NCBI GenBank assembly: GCA_032252755.1 | Contig: JAVUPY010000071.1 | Coordinates: forward strand, 1-64,000 | Direction: 5' to 3' | Origin: Terriglobia bacterium | GTDB taxonomy: Bacteria > Acidobacteriota > Terriglobia > Terriglobales > Acidobacteriaceae | DNA length: 64,000 nt | Shown here: one piece after another, positions 1 through 8,900 of the stretch | How the letters are laid out: each line of letters starts with the position of its first letter | Numbering within the stretch: the first letter of the stretch is position 1 | Notes under the pieces: generated by a model | The model's input: only the letters and a program-made list of their open reading frames with translations | What the model was told of the DNA's origin: nothing | The model's database searches: none | Program-made: the position numbers and the translations under genes

Positions 1-82
1 TCCAGGAAGTGCCGGTTCCCGCGCTATGCCGGAGAAGTGCCCATTCGCGCGGATGATTTGGAACTCTCGTATCTGATAGGAC

Positions 83-496
83 CTATTTTTTCTGCACTCG
101 GAAATTGATCGTTCCACTGTAGTTGGTCAACTGCACGATGATTGTCCAGCTCCCCGTCTGCCCGGTGGCGGTGTCAAAGGTCCCGTTGTTCTGCAGGCCA
201 GCGGAGTAGACCTGAACCCCTGCAGCATCCTTTATTGCAATGACCGCTTGCCCGGTTGTTACTGAGGTCGCCTGATCCACGGTCGCGGCGATACCGCTGT
301 TCGTCCATTTGTAAGTCAGTGTCTCAGTAACGTTCGTCACAGCTGTCGACTGAAACTGAAAATTGTCTGCCAGGTTGGCAACTTGCGGTTGGAACTTCGG
401 ATTAAGAGCACTTCCTCCGCCATTGCCGCACGCCGTCAAACTGAAGAGCACCGCCGTCAATACGAACAAAACCACTAATATCCGCGTAACTTTCAT
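83..496 (-). CDS. small secreted lipoprotein of unknown function
   Basis: The product is about 137 residues. The start at 496 was chosen over a longer reading frame (from 694) because the protein then begins MKVTRI, followed by a hydrophobic stretch and the lipobox-like SLTAC, and because AAAGGGA lies just upstream. This is a classical lipoprotein signal, so the mature protein should be anchored by an N-terminal Cys. The rest is rich in Thr, Asn, Gln and Val and looks like a small beta-sandwich; I recognise no family. The flanking plus-strand sequence holds a decayed permease gene, so it has no operon partner. The lipoprotein call is fairly sure; the function is unknown. Confidence 0.7.
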   Translation of the reverse strand: MKVTRILVVLFVLTAVLFSLTACGNGGGSALNPKFQPQVANLADNFQFQSTAVTNVTETLTYKWTNSGIAATVDQATSVTTGQAVIAIKDAAGVQVYSAGLQNNGTFDTATGQTGSWTIIVQLTNYSGTINFRVQKK

Positions 497-556
497 GCGG
501 TTATCCCTTTTCTCTTTTGAGGATTTGATCGAGGGCAATTGTGATGAGAGTACGGT

Positions 557-951
557 ATGGGCGGCGTTGCTGCAATGTTCGATAGGACATGGCTGAGCGT
601 ACAGGTGCGAATCGGGGGTTTCACCTTGCTCGCGCTCATCCTGACCGCAGTTGGTATTTACGGCGTAGGTCTCGCATCTCGTCGAACAGCGCACGCGGGA
701 GTTAGGAATCCGCAGCGCCGTCGGTGCTCAGCGGGCAGGACATCTTCCGTCTGGTACTGCGCGATGGAGCGACACAGGTTGTAATCAGTCCCCGGAACAT
801 CGGACCAGTCTGCGGCAAGGTCCTTTGCAATGAGTTCCTGGTCTTCCCCACGAAAGACCGTCTATGCATCCGCTTCGCGGCGCAGAATCTCTGTTGTGTG
901 CCGCATGACGGTAAGGACAATCGCGCAGGACGCGTCTGCAAATGCTTATAA
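557..951 (+). pseudogene. decayed C-terminal part of a MacB/FtsX-like (ADOP-type) ABC permease
   Basis: Three consecutive reading frames give pieces of one familiar C-terminal permease segment. A hydrophobic helix ending LTAVGIYGV and followed by SRRTA is read in one frame to about 698; ELGIRSAVGAQR follows in the next frame (699-734); an extra G at 735 then moves to the third frame, giving QDIFRLVLRDGATQVVI (736 on). Such permeases normally read 'AVGIYGVM...SRRTHEIGIRSAVGAQRQDIFRLVL' without a break. The remainder to about 950 is only weakly recognisable. No start, ATPase domain or N-terminal half is present, so this is a relic. Frames and insertions are seen directly; family assignment rests on recognition of the motif. 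Confidence 0.72.
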
Positions 952-1024
952 GTTGGACTGGTCAAGCAGATCAAAGCCAGTCTTGCTGCGCATTGAGTGA
1001 GCACCGAGGAGTTGAGCGGAGGAT

Positions 1025-1040
1025 TGTCCGCTAGCGGACA
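1025..1040. promoter_or_regulatory. perfect 16 bp palindrome, operator-like
   Basis: TGTCCGCTAGCGGACA is a perfect 16 bp palindrome without spacer. It lies in a gene-free stretch (952-1207) downstream of the permease relic and beyond the 3' end of the minus-strand gene at 1208-1975. Its size and symmetry suit a dimeric regulator site, perhaps left over from the decayed permease locus. No promoter or bound gene can be named. The rest of 952-1207 shows nothing else I can support. Confidence 0.35.
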
Positions 1041-1207
1041 TCGCGCCCCTGCATGTGAGTGTGGCCGCAGACGACGAGGGCGGCCTGTGCTCCAACTATC
1101 GAAGGAAGTGATGCCCGACCGACGCTGGTGGGAGATTCTGGTTATTTGCCATTGGTTCAAAAGGGTCATCGAATCTGCCGACTAGATGACCCGATCCGGC
1201 GATGGTT

Positions 1208-1975
1208 TTAGCCCTGCTTCTCCCAGACTTGCTTCGTAGCCTCTCCCTTCGCGTTCTTACCTTCAACCGTCATCGTTTTTCCGTCAGGCGAGACGGTATA
1301 CGTGCCGCTAAAGATAGTCTTCCCTTGCAGCTTCTCCGTCACATCCAGAGTACGAGGGTCCTTCTTCGTGATGGCCAGGGTGAGCGACTCAGGAACGGTG
1401 GGACCGCTTGGGTGAACGTCTTTCCCATTCAGCGGCGCCTTCAGCATTCCCTTAATCGCCGGAATCTCCCAATTTAGCTCGTCGCCGGACAGCTTCATCG
1501 TGAACCACTCCGGGGTGCCGATTCTCACTGAGGAAGTCTTCCACTCTCCGATCAGGCCATCGCTGCCGGACAGCCGATTGTAATCAGTGGTGTTATCAAA
1601 CTTTTCTCCGTTCGGGTTCGTTCCATATTCGTGAATGGTAAGATTCTTGCCGTCGTTCGAGAGCGTCCAATCCGACTGGCTGATCTCTTTTCCTTTCATC
1701 CAGTCGGTCTCGTGATAGCTGTCATCGCTCTTCTTTTGCATGGCCATAGTGGCCCCCGCCGGCGTTTGGGCTTTCGTCCCGTCCGTCTTCACCGTCGTGG
1801 TGAAATTCGGGCCGACGAATTTGATCGCTCCATTACCCGCGTCTTCGATCTTCATCGTATGACCGGTCATATCGCTTTTCTGCTGGTTAAGCTGCCACTT
1901 CCCGTCGAATGGGCTCTGCGCGAACATGCTTGCGGAGGCAAGCGCTAACAGCACTGCCATACATGCAGTTTTCAT
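1208..1975 (-). CDS. secreted protein with two lipocalin-like repeats
   Basis: The protein has 255 residues with a Sec signal peptide (MKTACMAVLLALASASMFA, cleavage before QSPFDG) and a good GGAGGTAG ribosome site. The mature part seems to be a twofold repeat: the first half starts DGKWQLN and ends with WTLSNDGKNLTIHE, the second starts IGEWKTS and ends with YTVSPDGKTMTVEGK. Each half has the G-x-W start and alternating strands typical of small lipocalin-like or META-like beta-barrels, which bind small hydrophobic ligands or act as envelope proteins. No catalytic residues are evident. It stands alone. Function unknown; secretion is well supported and the duplication is my reading of the sequence. 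Confidence 0.75.
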   Translation of the reverse strand: MKTACMAVLLALASASMFAQSPFDGKWQLNQQKSDMTGHTMKIEDAGNGAIKFVGPNFTTTVKTDGTKAQTPAGATMAMQKKSDDSYHETDWMKGKEISQSDWTLSNDGKNLTIHEYGTNPNGEKFDNTTDYNRLSGSDGLIGEWKTSSVRIGTPEWFTMKLSGDELNWEIPAIKGMLKAPLNGKDVHPSGPTVPESLTLAITKKDPRTLDVTEKLQGKTIFSGTYTVSPDGKTMTVEGKNAKGEATKQVWEKQG

Positions 1976-2307
1976 CGAACTACCTCCAGTGAACTTGGGA
2001 AGAACCGTCTCAGGGGGTGTGCATATCCGAACAGGGGCCGTGCTCTTCGGAGAGACAGTTCACACGAATTATCCGCAAAAGCTCTACCTTGTCAACGCCG
2101 TTGAAATGATTACTGTTGGGAACAGGCCCTTCCCATAATCTATCCAGCAACCCCGGATTGTTTACGATATACGTTACGTAGGCGACTAGTGCCGAGAACG
2201 TTGAACGGGTGCAAGGAACGCATGGCGAGCTTCGAGCAGTGCGCGGGCCCTGGAGTCGAACCCGAGCAGATCTGATTTGGAAGTACCGATCGTTATCGGC
2301 TGGGTAA
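1976..2307. other. intergenic stretch without recognisable gene
   Basis: About 330 bp between two minus-strand genes. It should hold the promoter of the gene starting at 1975. A stretch near 2250 resembles a tRNA T-loop (GGTTCGACTCC on the minus strand) but no cloverleaf can be drawn around it. Nothing else is supported. Confidence 0.4.
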
Positions 2308-2679
2308 CTATGGCTCCACGTCGATTGTGAAGTTCATTTTCTTATGTCCCACTCCACAGAATGTTCCGCAGTCGGCATGAAGCTCTTCTGTGAATGCGGG
2401 GGTAAGAATGACCTCTGTGTTTTTACCCGGTTCAATTGGATAGTTCATACCCAAGGTTGAGATACGAAAGCTATGTTCAACATCTGCGCTAGTCAGTTCA
2501 AGCTTGAGAGTCTGGCCCTTTCTGACGGTAACTCTATTCGGGACAAACCTGAACTTCATTGCTTTGACGTGTATCGCTCGCGTTCTGATGTTGCGTGACG
2601 GCCATGCTTCAGCGCCGAGAGTGATACCTAGGGCGATAATTGTAATTGCGACAAACGACGCAGTTCTGAATGTCTGCAT
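2308..2679 (-). CDS. stand-alone CuA-type cupredoxin (COX2-like domain), exported
   Basis: The start at 2679 gives 123 residues and follows a GGAGG site; a longer frame from 2742 lacks one. An N-terminal hydrophobic segment (about residues 8-22) serves as signal or membrane anchor. The rest is one cupredoxin domain with the full ligand set of the binuclear CuA centre of cytochrome c oxidase subunit II: His69, Cys104, Cys108, His112 and Met115 (C-x3-C-x3-H-x2-M). CuA domains pass electrons from cytochrome c to the oxidase or to nitrous oxide reductase. No oxidase subunit I or III, nor N2O reductase, is encoded nearby, so the partner is unknown; copper delivery or stand-alone electron transfer are possible. 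Confidence 0.8.
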   Translation of the reverse strand: MQTFRTASFVAITIIALGITLGAEAWPSRNIRTRAIHVKAMKFRFVPNRVTVRKGQTLKLELTSADVEHSFRISTLGMNYPIEPGKNTEVILTPAFTEELHADCGTFCGVGHKKMNFTIDVEP

Positions 2680-2886
2680 GTGAGACCTCCCAGGTGGAGA
2701 CCATAAAAAAAGCATCGGCAGCGCAATAGTGCCAATAGTCACGGAAGGCTCGCATGAGTTTCGAGAATACTGGGAAATGCGAGTTGCTCCAAAAGGAGAG
2801 GGCTGAGTCGCTTTATTTTCTCGATTAGATCGCCAGCTAAGAACGATTCACGTAAGAGTGCCTTAGTTTCTAAATGCCCTTGTGAC

Positions 2887-3525
2887 TCAAAGGTACCCTT
2901 CCTGGATCGCCTTCAGCACGGCGCGCGTCCGGTCGCGGACACCAAGTTTCGAGAGAATACTGGAAACGTAGTTCTTCACAGTTCCCTCCGAGATCGCCAG
3001 TGCATCGGCAATCTCTCGATTCGTGTAGCCTCCCGTCATTAGACGCAGGACTTCTTCTTCACGATCGGTAAGAAATTCGTCCGTGTGTTGGCTGGCCCGT
3101 TTCAAAGTCGGATTTAGTTCTCGAATTAGTCGAAGTGTGAGGGTTGGACTGAAAATAGTCTCGCCAGCCGCAACTCGACGGATTGCGTCCGTTAGTCGTT
3201 CAAGGGTCACATCCTTCAGCAGATACCCTTTTGCGCCAAGATTAATACCTTGTAAGACGACCTGATCGTCATCAAAAGTAGTTAGAAGGATGCAAGGCGG
3301 CATGTTGGTACCGCTCTGAAATGATTGCAGCACTTCTAAGCCACTAGCACGCGGCATTCGGACGTCGAGTAACACGACATCGGGTGAAGTCCGTAGAATG
3401 AGTTGCCGGGCTTGATCACCGTCGGCCGCTTCGCCAATAACTTCGATATCTGGCGCGAGGGAAAGTAGGCGGGCCAGACCCTCCCGAACCAAAGTCTGGT
3501 CTTCGACAATGCATACCCGAATCAT
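2887..3525 (-). CDS. NarL/FixJ-family response regulator
   Basis: The product has 212 residues: a receiver domain (acidic pair Glu8/Asp9, phospho-acceptor Asp54 in VVLLDVRMP, Lys in GYLLKD) and a C-terminal LuxR-type helix-turn-helix (LTDREEEVLRLM...NREIADALAISEGTVKNY). The start MIRVCIV at 3525 overlaps the stop of the upstream kinase gene in an ATGA, showing translational coupling; a 3558 start would lie inside the kinase. It should be phosphorylated by that kinase and bind DNA as a dimer. The divergent RND efflux genes are the obvious targets, which is an inference from position. Confidence 0.93.
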   Translation of the reverse strand: MIRVCIVEDQTLVREGLARLLSLAPDIEVIGEAADGDQARQLILRTSPDVVLLDVRMPRASGLEVLQSFQSGTNMPPCILLTTFDDDQVVLQGINLGAKGYLLKDVTLERLTDAIRRVAAGETIFSPTLTLRLIRELNPTLKRASQHTDEFLTDREEEVLRLMTGGYTNREIADALAISEGTVKNYVSSILSKLGVRDRTRAVLKAIQEGYL

Positions 3526-4688
3526 GCAATCCTGTCCTGACGCTGAAGCGGTAGCCACGCGGAAACGCTGAAACCGAGATCGGGCTGGTTGCGAAACTCG
3601 ACGCGCCCGCCGAAGGACTCGAATCGCTCGCGCATCCCAGTCAGTCCCGCACCGGCTCGCGGAGTTGATTGCGCAGTTCCGTCATCTTGAGCCGAAACTT
3701 CGATAACATCGTCTTTGAGGCGTATCGTGACCCACAAATTGTCGGCGCCGGAATGTTTGATGGTATTCGTAACGATTTCCTGCACGCAACGCAGAACTGC
3801 ATGAGCACGTGATCCGTCCTGGACTGAGAACTGTGGCGGTACGTCCAAATGCAACTGTGGGCGAACCATGCGCTGCTTCAGTGAGTTGAGTGCGGGCGCA
3901 AGGTCCAGCCCGGCCTCAGTTCTCATGTTCTCGACAATACCGCGTATATCGGACAGCATTTGGCGGGTAGATGTTTGAGCGCGTTCCACTTCCTGCCTCG
4001 CGTCACCCGCCGTGATATGAACCGCATGCTCGAGTTGAAGGCTGAGAGCGGTCAGGTGATGTCCGAGTACATCGTGCAGCTCACGAGCGATGTGCAATCT
4101 CTCACTTACCCGCGTGCTTTCTTTCAACAGCTCCCGGGTTGAACCCAGTTCTACACTCAGGAGCAGTAACTCATCTCGCGCAGCAGCTTCTTGTGCAAGC
4201 AGTTGGCCTGCCACAAATGCGAATATCTCGAGTCCGACCAAACAGCTGCTCATGGCCCAACGCCAACCCATGTGCCAATGCGGTTCGAGAGCGGCAATTA
4301 CAACAGTGGTCTGAATGATGGACCACACAATCGTAGTCCGTTCATCCACGTAAAGTGCCAACTGCCACACGACGAGAACGAGTAACAGACCGTTGAAGTA
4401 GTTCCTAAACAGAAGGGTCATTGCAACCACGCTCAGGCTCTGAATGCCAAGCGCGGCGAGTCGTGCCCAGGAAGGGAGTCTGCGATTCGTCGAGCCAAAG
4501 AAATAGGCGATGCCGAGACAAAGAAAGCAGAAGAGCCACCATATCCAGGAGATGGGGATCTCGTCACCTTTACGCGTGGACGGGTCGAGCGCGGGGAGCC
4601 CGAGAAAGAACCAGATGAGCATCCCTGACCAACGCATGGCTTGGTGTTTGCGCTGTGAAACTAAGTCATTAACCCACACGACCGGCAT
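3522..4688 (-). CDS. membrane sensor histidine kinase (HisKA_3/NarX-like)
   Basis: About 388 residues if translation starts at MPVVWVND (4688); no strong ribosome site settles this. The N-terminal half holds about five to six hydrophobic segments with hardly any periplasmic loop, suggesting it senses the membrane itself or small hydrophobic compounds. The dimerisation/phospho-acceptor region carries ARELHDVLGHHL, the HisKA_3 H-box, and the HATPase_c domain shows the N-box EIVTNTIKHS and the G-box GAGLTGMRERF. The gene is coupled to its response regulator (ATGA) and divergent from an RND adaptor gene, as in drug- or envelope-stress-responsive systems. Signal unknown. Confidence 0.9.
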   Translation of the reverse strand: MPVVWVNDLVSQRKHQAMRWSGMLIWFFLGLPALDPSTRKGDEIPISWIWWLFCFLCLGIAYFFGSTNRRLPSWARLAALGIQSLSVVAMTLLFRNYFNGLLLVLVVWQLALYVDERTTIVWSIIQTTVVIAALEPHWHMGWRWAMSSCLVGLEIFAFVAGQLLAQEAAARDELLLLSVELGSTRELLKESTRVSERLHIARELHDVLGHHLTALSLQLEHAVHITAGDARQEVERAQTSTRQMLSDIRGIVENMRTEAGLDLAPALNSLKQRMVRPQLHLDVPPQFSVQDGSRAHAVLRCVQEIVTNTIKHSGADNLWVTIRLKDDVIEVSAQDDGTAQSTPRAGAGLTGMRERFESFGGRVEFRNQPDLGFSVSAWLPLQRQDRIA

Positions 4689-4802
4689 TGTGACACAACT
4701 GCTCCGGCCATAGATATGCCGAAAGTCATACTTTCCGCGAAGCCCACAATACATGACTTCTGGCACTGGGCCCCACTACCTTCGAGTGGGCATTATTATC
4801 CA

Positions 4803-5954
4803 GTGTCAGGCCGATCCAGCCCATTCTCACTCATATTGTCGATATCCCTGATTCTCTTCTGCTGCGCCGACTCAGCTTGCTCTCGTCCTGATTCGCCTGG
4901 TGCCGCTCCTCCCCCTGTCCCCGTCGTGACTTCGGCCGCGATCCTGCGTGACCTCCCGGTTGAGATTCACGCGATCGGCAACGTTCAAGCCCGTGTCACA
5001 GTCGGAATCAAATCCCAGGTGTCTGCCCAGCTGAAAGAAGTGTTGTTCAAAGAAGGAGACGAAGTACGCCGAGGGCAACTGCTGTTTAGGTTGGACGACC
5101 GCCAGCTTCTAGCGAGTTTCGAGCAGATAAAAGCCTCGTTAAAGAAGGAGCAGGCCCAACTCACTCGCGCGCAAACAGTGGCCGCGAGATACACGGAACT
5201 TTACAAGAGCGGAATCATCTCGAAAGACGCTTATGACGAGGCGAAAGCACAAGCAGAGGCGCTGAAGGCAAGCACCGACGCGGCGAGAGCAGCGGTAGAA
5301 GAGCAACGCGTGCAACTCACTTATACCGACATATATTCTCCATGCGATGGAAAAACAGGAGTTCTCCTCGTTGCGCCCGGCAACCAGGTAAAAGCTAACG
5401 ACGACTCTCCGCTGGTCGTCATTAATCAAATCGAACCAATTTACGTTGAATTTTCTGTCCCTGAAGGTGAATTCCCCGAAGTAAAAAAGCACCTAGCCTC
5501 AGGTCCGCTGCCAGTGTTTGTATCCATGCCTCACCAAGGCCCTTCCCAGGAGAGCAGGGGATATGTGTCCTTTATTGACAACTCCATTGATCGCGGGACG
5601 GGAACCATACGACTGAGGGGAGTGTTTGCAAATCGCGATCGGCGATTGTGGCCGGGTGAGCAGTTAGATGTCCTGCTCCGGCTATCAATCCAAAAACAAG
5701 CACTGGTGGTTCCATCTCAAGCGGTCATGTCAGGACAGCAAGGCGAATACGTTTATGTCGTGAATCATGAGAAGAGGGCCGAGAACCGCACCATTCACGT
5801 GCAACGCACGCAAGGGGCGTACTCCGTCATCAGCACAGGGCTGCATCCTGGGGAACTCGTAGTGACGGATGGCCAAGTAAGTCTCGAGCCGAACCGCCTG
5901 GTTGAAGTCAAAAGAGCCCCCGACGCGACAGCCGACACAAATGTCGGCTATTGA
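4803..5954 (+). CDS. RND efflux periplasmic adaptor (membrane fusion protein)
   Basis: About 384 residues from the GTG at 4803. The frame is open from an ATG at 4716, but that start would leave only 27 bp for two divergent promoters and would put 40 residues before the signal sequence; I prefer 4803, while 4716 cannot be excluded. A hydrophobic export signal is followed by a Pro-rich linker, a biotinyl-lipoyl-like half (VTVGIKSQVSAQLKEV, FKEGDEVRRGQLLF), an alpha-helical hairpin (about residues 110-170), the second lipoyl half (SPCDGKTGVL) and beta-barrel domains. The family links an inner-membrane RND pump to an outer-membrane channel. The permease gene follows after 33 bp. Confidence 0.88.
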   Translation: MSGRSSPFSLILSISLILFCCADSACSRPDSPGAAPPPVPVVTSAAILRDLPVEIHAIGNVQARVTVGIKSQVSAQLKEVLFKEGDEVRRGQLLFRLDDRQLLASFEQIKASLKKEQAQLTRAQTVAARYTELYKSGIISKDAYDEAKAQAEALKASTDAARAAVEEQRVQLTYTDIYSPCDGKTGVLLVAPGNQVKANDDSPLVVINQIEPIYVEFSVPEGEFPEVKKHLASGPLPVFVSMPHQGPSQESRGYVSFIDNSIDRGTGTIRLRGVFANRDRRLWPGEQLDVLLRLSIQKQALVVPSQAVMSGQQGEYVYVVNHEKRAENRTIHVQRTQGAYSVISTGLHPGELVVTDGQVSLEPNRLVEVKRAPDATADTNVGY

Positions 5955-5987
5955 GGACCGATTTGTTCGAAATGGAGTAAGGGCGCG

Positions 5988-8900
5988 ATGAATATCCCGG
6001 AGTTGTTCTTGAAGCGGCCGATCACGACGACGCTACTTACTTCGTCACTCCTGGTGTTTGGAATTGCTGGGTATCGAAAGCTTCCGGTGAACGACCTTCC
6101 CAATATCGACTACCCGACAATTCAGGTCACCGCAACGCTTCCAGGTGCCAGTCCCGAGACGATGGCTTCGGCTGTGGCGACGCCATTGGAGAAACAGCTC
6201 TCAACGGTGCCGGGCATCGATTCGATGAATTCAACGAACTCCCTCGGCAGTACCAGTATCACCATCCAGCTTGATCTTAGTCGCAGCGTTGATGGCGCCG
6301 CTCAAGATGTGCAATCGGCTATTGCGAACGCAATCCCACAGCTTCCCGCTGAAATGCCAACTCCCCCGACCTATCAAAAGGTGAATCCTGCGGAGTCCCC
6401 GATCCTCTACCTCGCAGTTCATTCACCCACCCTCAGTATGTCCGACGTCGACGAAATTGCGGAGACGAGCATTGCGGAACGAATGTCGATGGTCAAAGGA
6501 GTCGCCGAGGCTCAGGTTTACGGTTCGCGCAAGTACGCCCTCCGTGTCCGGGCGGACCCGTATGCGCTCGCTTCCAGGCAAATCGGCATAGACGATCTCG
6601 CAAATGCCATCAAAACCGGCAACGTCAACCTTCCGATAGGTGCGCTGAACACTCCCGGAAAAGCTTACGCAATCACGGCCAACGGGCAGCTCTCAACTGC
6701 AAAGCAGTTTCGCCAGCTCATCGTCGCATATCGCAATGGCGGCCCCGTCCATCTCGGAGAAGTTGCGAACGTGGTTGACGGTGTCGAAAACGAAAAGCTC
6801 GCCAGCTGGTTCAATGGTGAACCCGCGATTGTCCTTACCATCATGCGGCAACCGGGCGCAAACACTGTCGAGATTACTGACAAGATCCGGGCGCTGTTGC
6901 CCGAAATTCAGCGGCAGCTTCCCCAGGCCGTGAAGGTGGATGTCCTCTATGACGAATCGAGTTCGATTCGTGAATCTCTCAGTGAAGTCAAATTCACACT
7001 TTTACTGACGATCGGATTGGTCATTCTTGTTATCCTCATCTTCCTGCGAAGGCTCGCTGCAACGTTCATTGCGGCAACATCGATTCCCGTTTCGATTGTG
7101 GGTACGTTCGGCGTCATGTGGCTGCTTGGCTTCAGCCTGGACAATCTCTCGCTAATGGCATTGACACTGTCGGTCGGGTTTGTGGTCGACGACGCCGTGG
7201 TCATGCTCGAAAACATTGTCCGCCACATCGAAGCAGGCATGCCGCTCATGCAGGCTGCACTGACAGGATCGCGCGAAATCACTTTTACGATCATCTCGAT
7301 GACACTCTCACTGGCGGCTGTTTTCATTCCGGTGCTGTTCATGGGAGGGGTCATCGGACGGCTTCTGCATGAGTTTGCAATTACTATCGCTTTTTCGATT
7401 CTCATGTCCGGGATAGTGTCTCTGACATTGACGCCGATGCTGTGCGGTCGGCTGCTGGGAACGGGCACGTTGTCAACAACCCTCGATAATGCCGACACCG
7501 TGTTCGAGCGCTCTTTACGAATCTACAGTCGCTCCCTGGGCTTTGTGATGCGGCACAAACTGAGCGCTCTATTTCTGTCAATCCTCTTGCTGGCGGTTAC
7601 TTTCTTGCTGGCATTCGGTATTCCTGGTGGCGTCGCCCGATTCATGCCGCATGGAATGCCTGACGTCCTTGTGAACGGCGTTCCGAAAGGATTCCTGCCG
7701 ACCGTCGATACTGGTCAGATGTTCGCGTTTACGCAAGCCGCCGAAGGGATTTCGTTCCAGGACATGATCATGCACCAGAAGGAGGTTGATAGCGTTATTG
7801 CCAACAGCGGGTATGCCCAGGGTCGCATGTCGACCGTAGGCGGTGGCGGAATCAACACCTCCAACAATTTGGGTCGAATATTCATGCACCTGCGGCCGCG
7901 CGGAGAGCGCCCTGGCGCAAATGCGATTATTCAAGAGCTCCGACCAAAGCTTACGCAGATTCCCGGGATCAAGACCTTCCTGCAAATCCTCCCCCCAATC
8001 CGCATCGGCGGCATGCTGACCAAAAGTGAATACCAATACACATTACAAAGCGTGGACCTGCACGCACTCTATTACTACGTGCCACTTCTGGAACGCGCCC
8101 TTCGGCGTATTCCTGAGCTCGAGGACGTAACCAGCGATCTTGCAATAAACAGTCCACAGTTGAACGTTCAGATCGACCGGAACAAAGCAGCGGCGCTCGG
8201 AGTGAGTCCGGAGCAAGCAGAGCAGTCGCTGTACAGCGCGTTTGGACCGCGGCAAGTCTCGACTATCTATGGGCCGAGCGATGAATACAAAGTACTGCTG
8301 GACATGGATCCCAGTCTTCAGACGAATCCTGACGCTCTGTCGACGCTCTACTTACATTCAGCATCCGGAGCCCTAGTTCCCATCCGATCAGTGGCGCAAA
8401 TACAGCTAACGCGTGGGCCCCTGACGATCATGCACTTTGGGCAATTACCGTCGGTCACTTTGAGTTTCAACCTCCGCCGCGGCAGTTCTCTTAGCAGTGC
8501 GACACGCGAGGTAGAAGAAGTAGCAAGTCAGATCCTGCCAGCAACCATTACACATGGTTTTCAAGGCACTGCGCAGGCGTTCACTTCATCGACATCGAGG
8601 CTGATGTGGCTGCTCATTGCTACCGTCGGTGTCATCTATGTGATTCTGGGAATTCTCTACGAAAGCGTCATTCATCCCATTACCATCCTCTCGGGTTTAC
8701 CCTCGGCTGGAATTGGTGCTCTCCTCGCATTGCTTCTTTTTCGACTGGAACTGAACCTGTATAGCTTTGTCGGAATCATCCTCCTCGTGGGAATCGTTAA
8801 AAAGAACGCGATCATGATGATCGATTGTGCGTTGCGCGAAGAGAGATACGCGGGGAAGTCCCCTGAAGAAGCCATTATGGATGGAGCACTCGTCAGGTTT

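Noticed and set aside
1-108. Open plus-strand frame at the left edge, ending in TGA at 106-108
   Set aside because: Only 35 residues are visible, none recognisable; too little to call a truncated gene.
2205-2305. tRNA-like T-loop (GGTTCGACTCC on the minus strand)
   Set aside because: No matching acceptor, D or anticodon arms can be drawn; the T-stem itself does not pair well.
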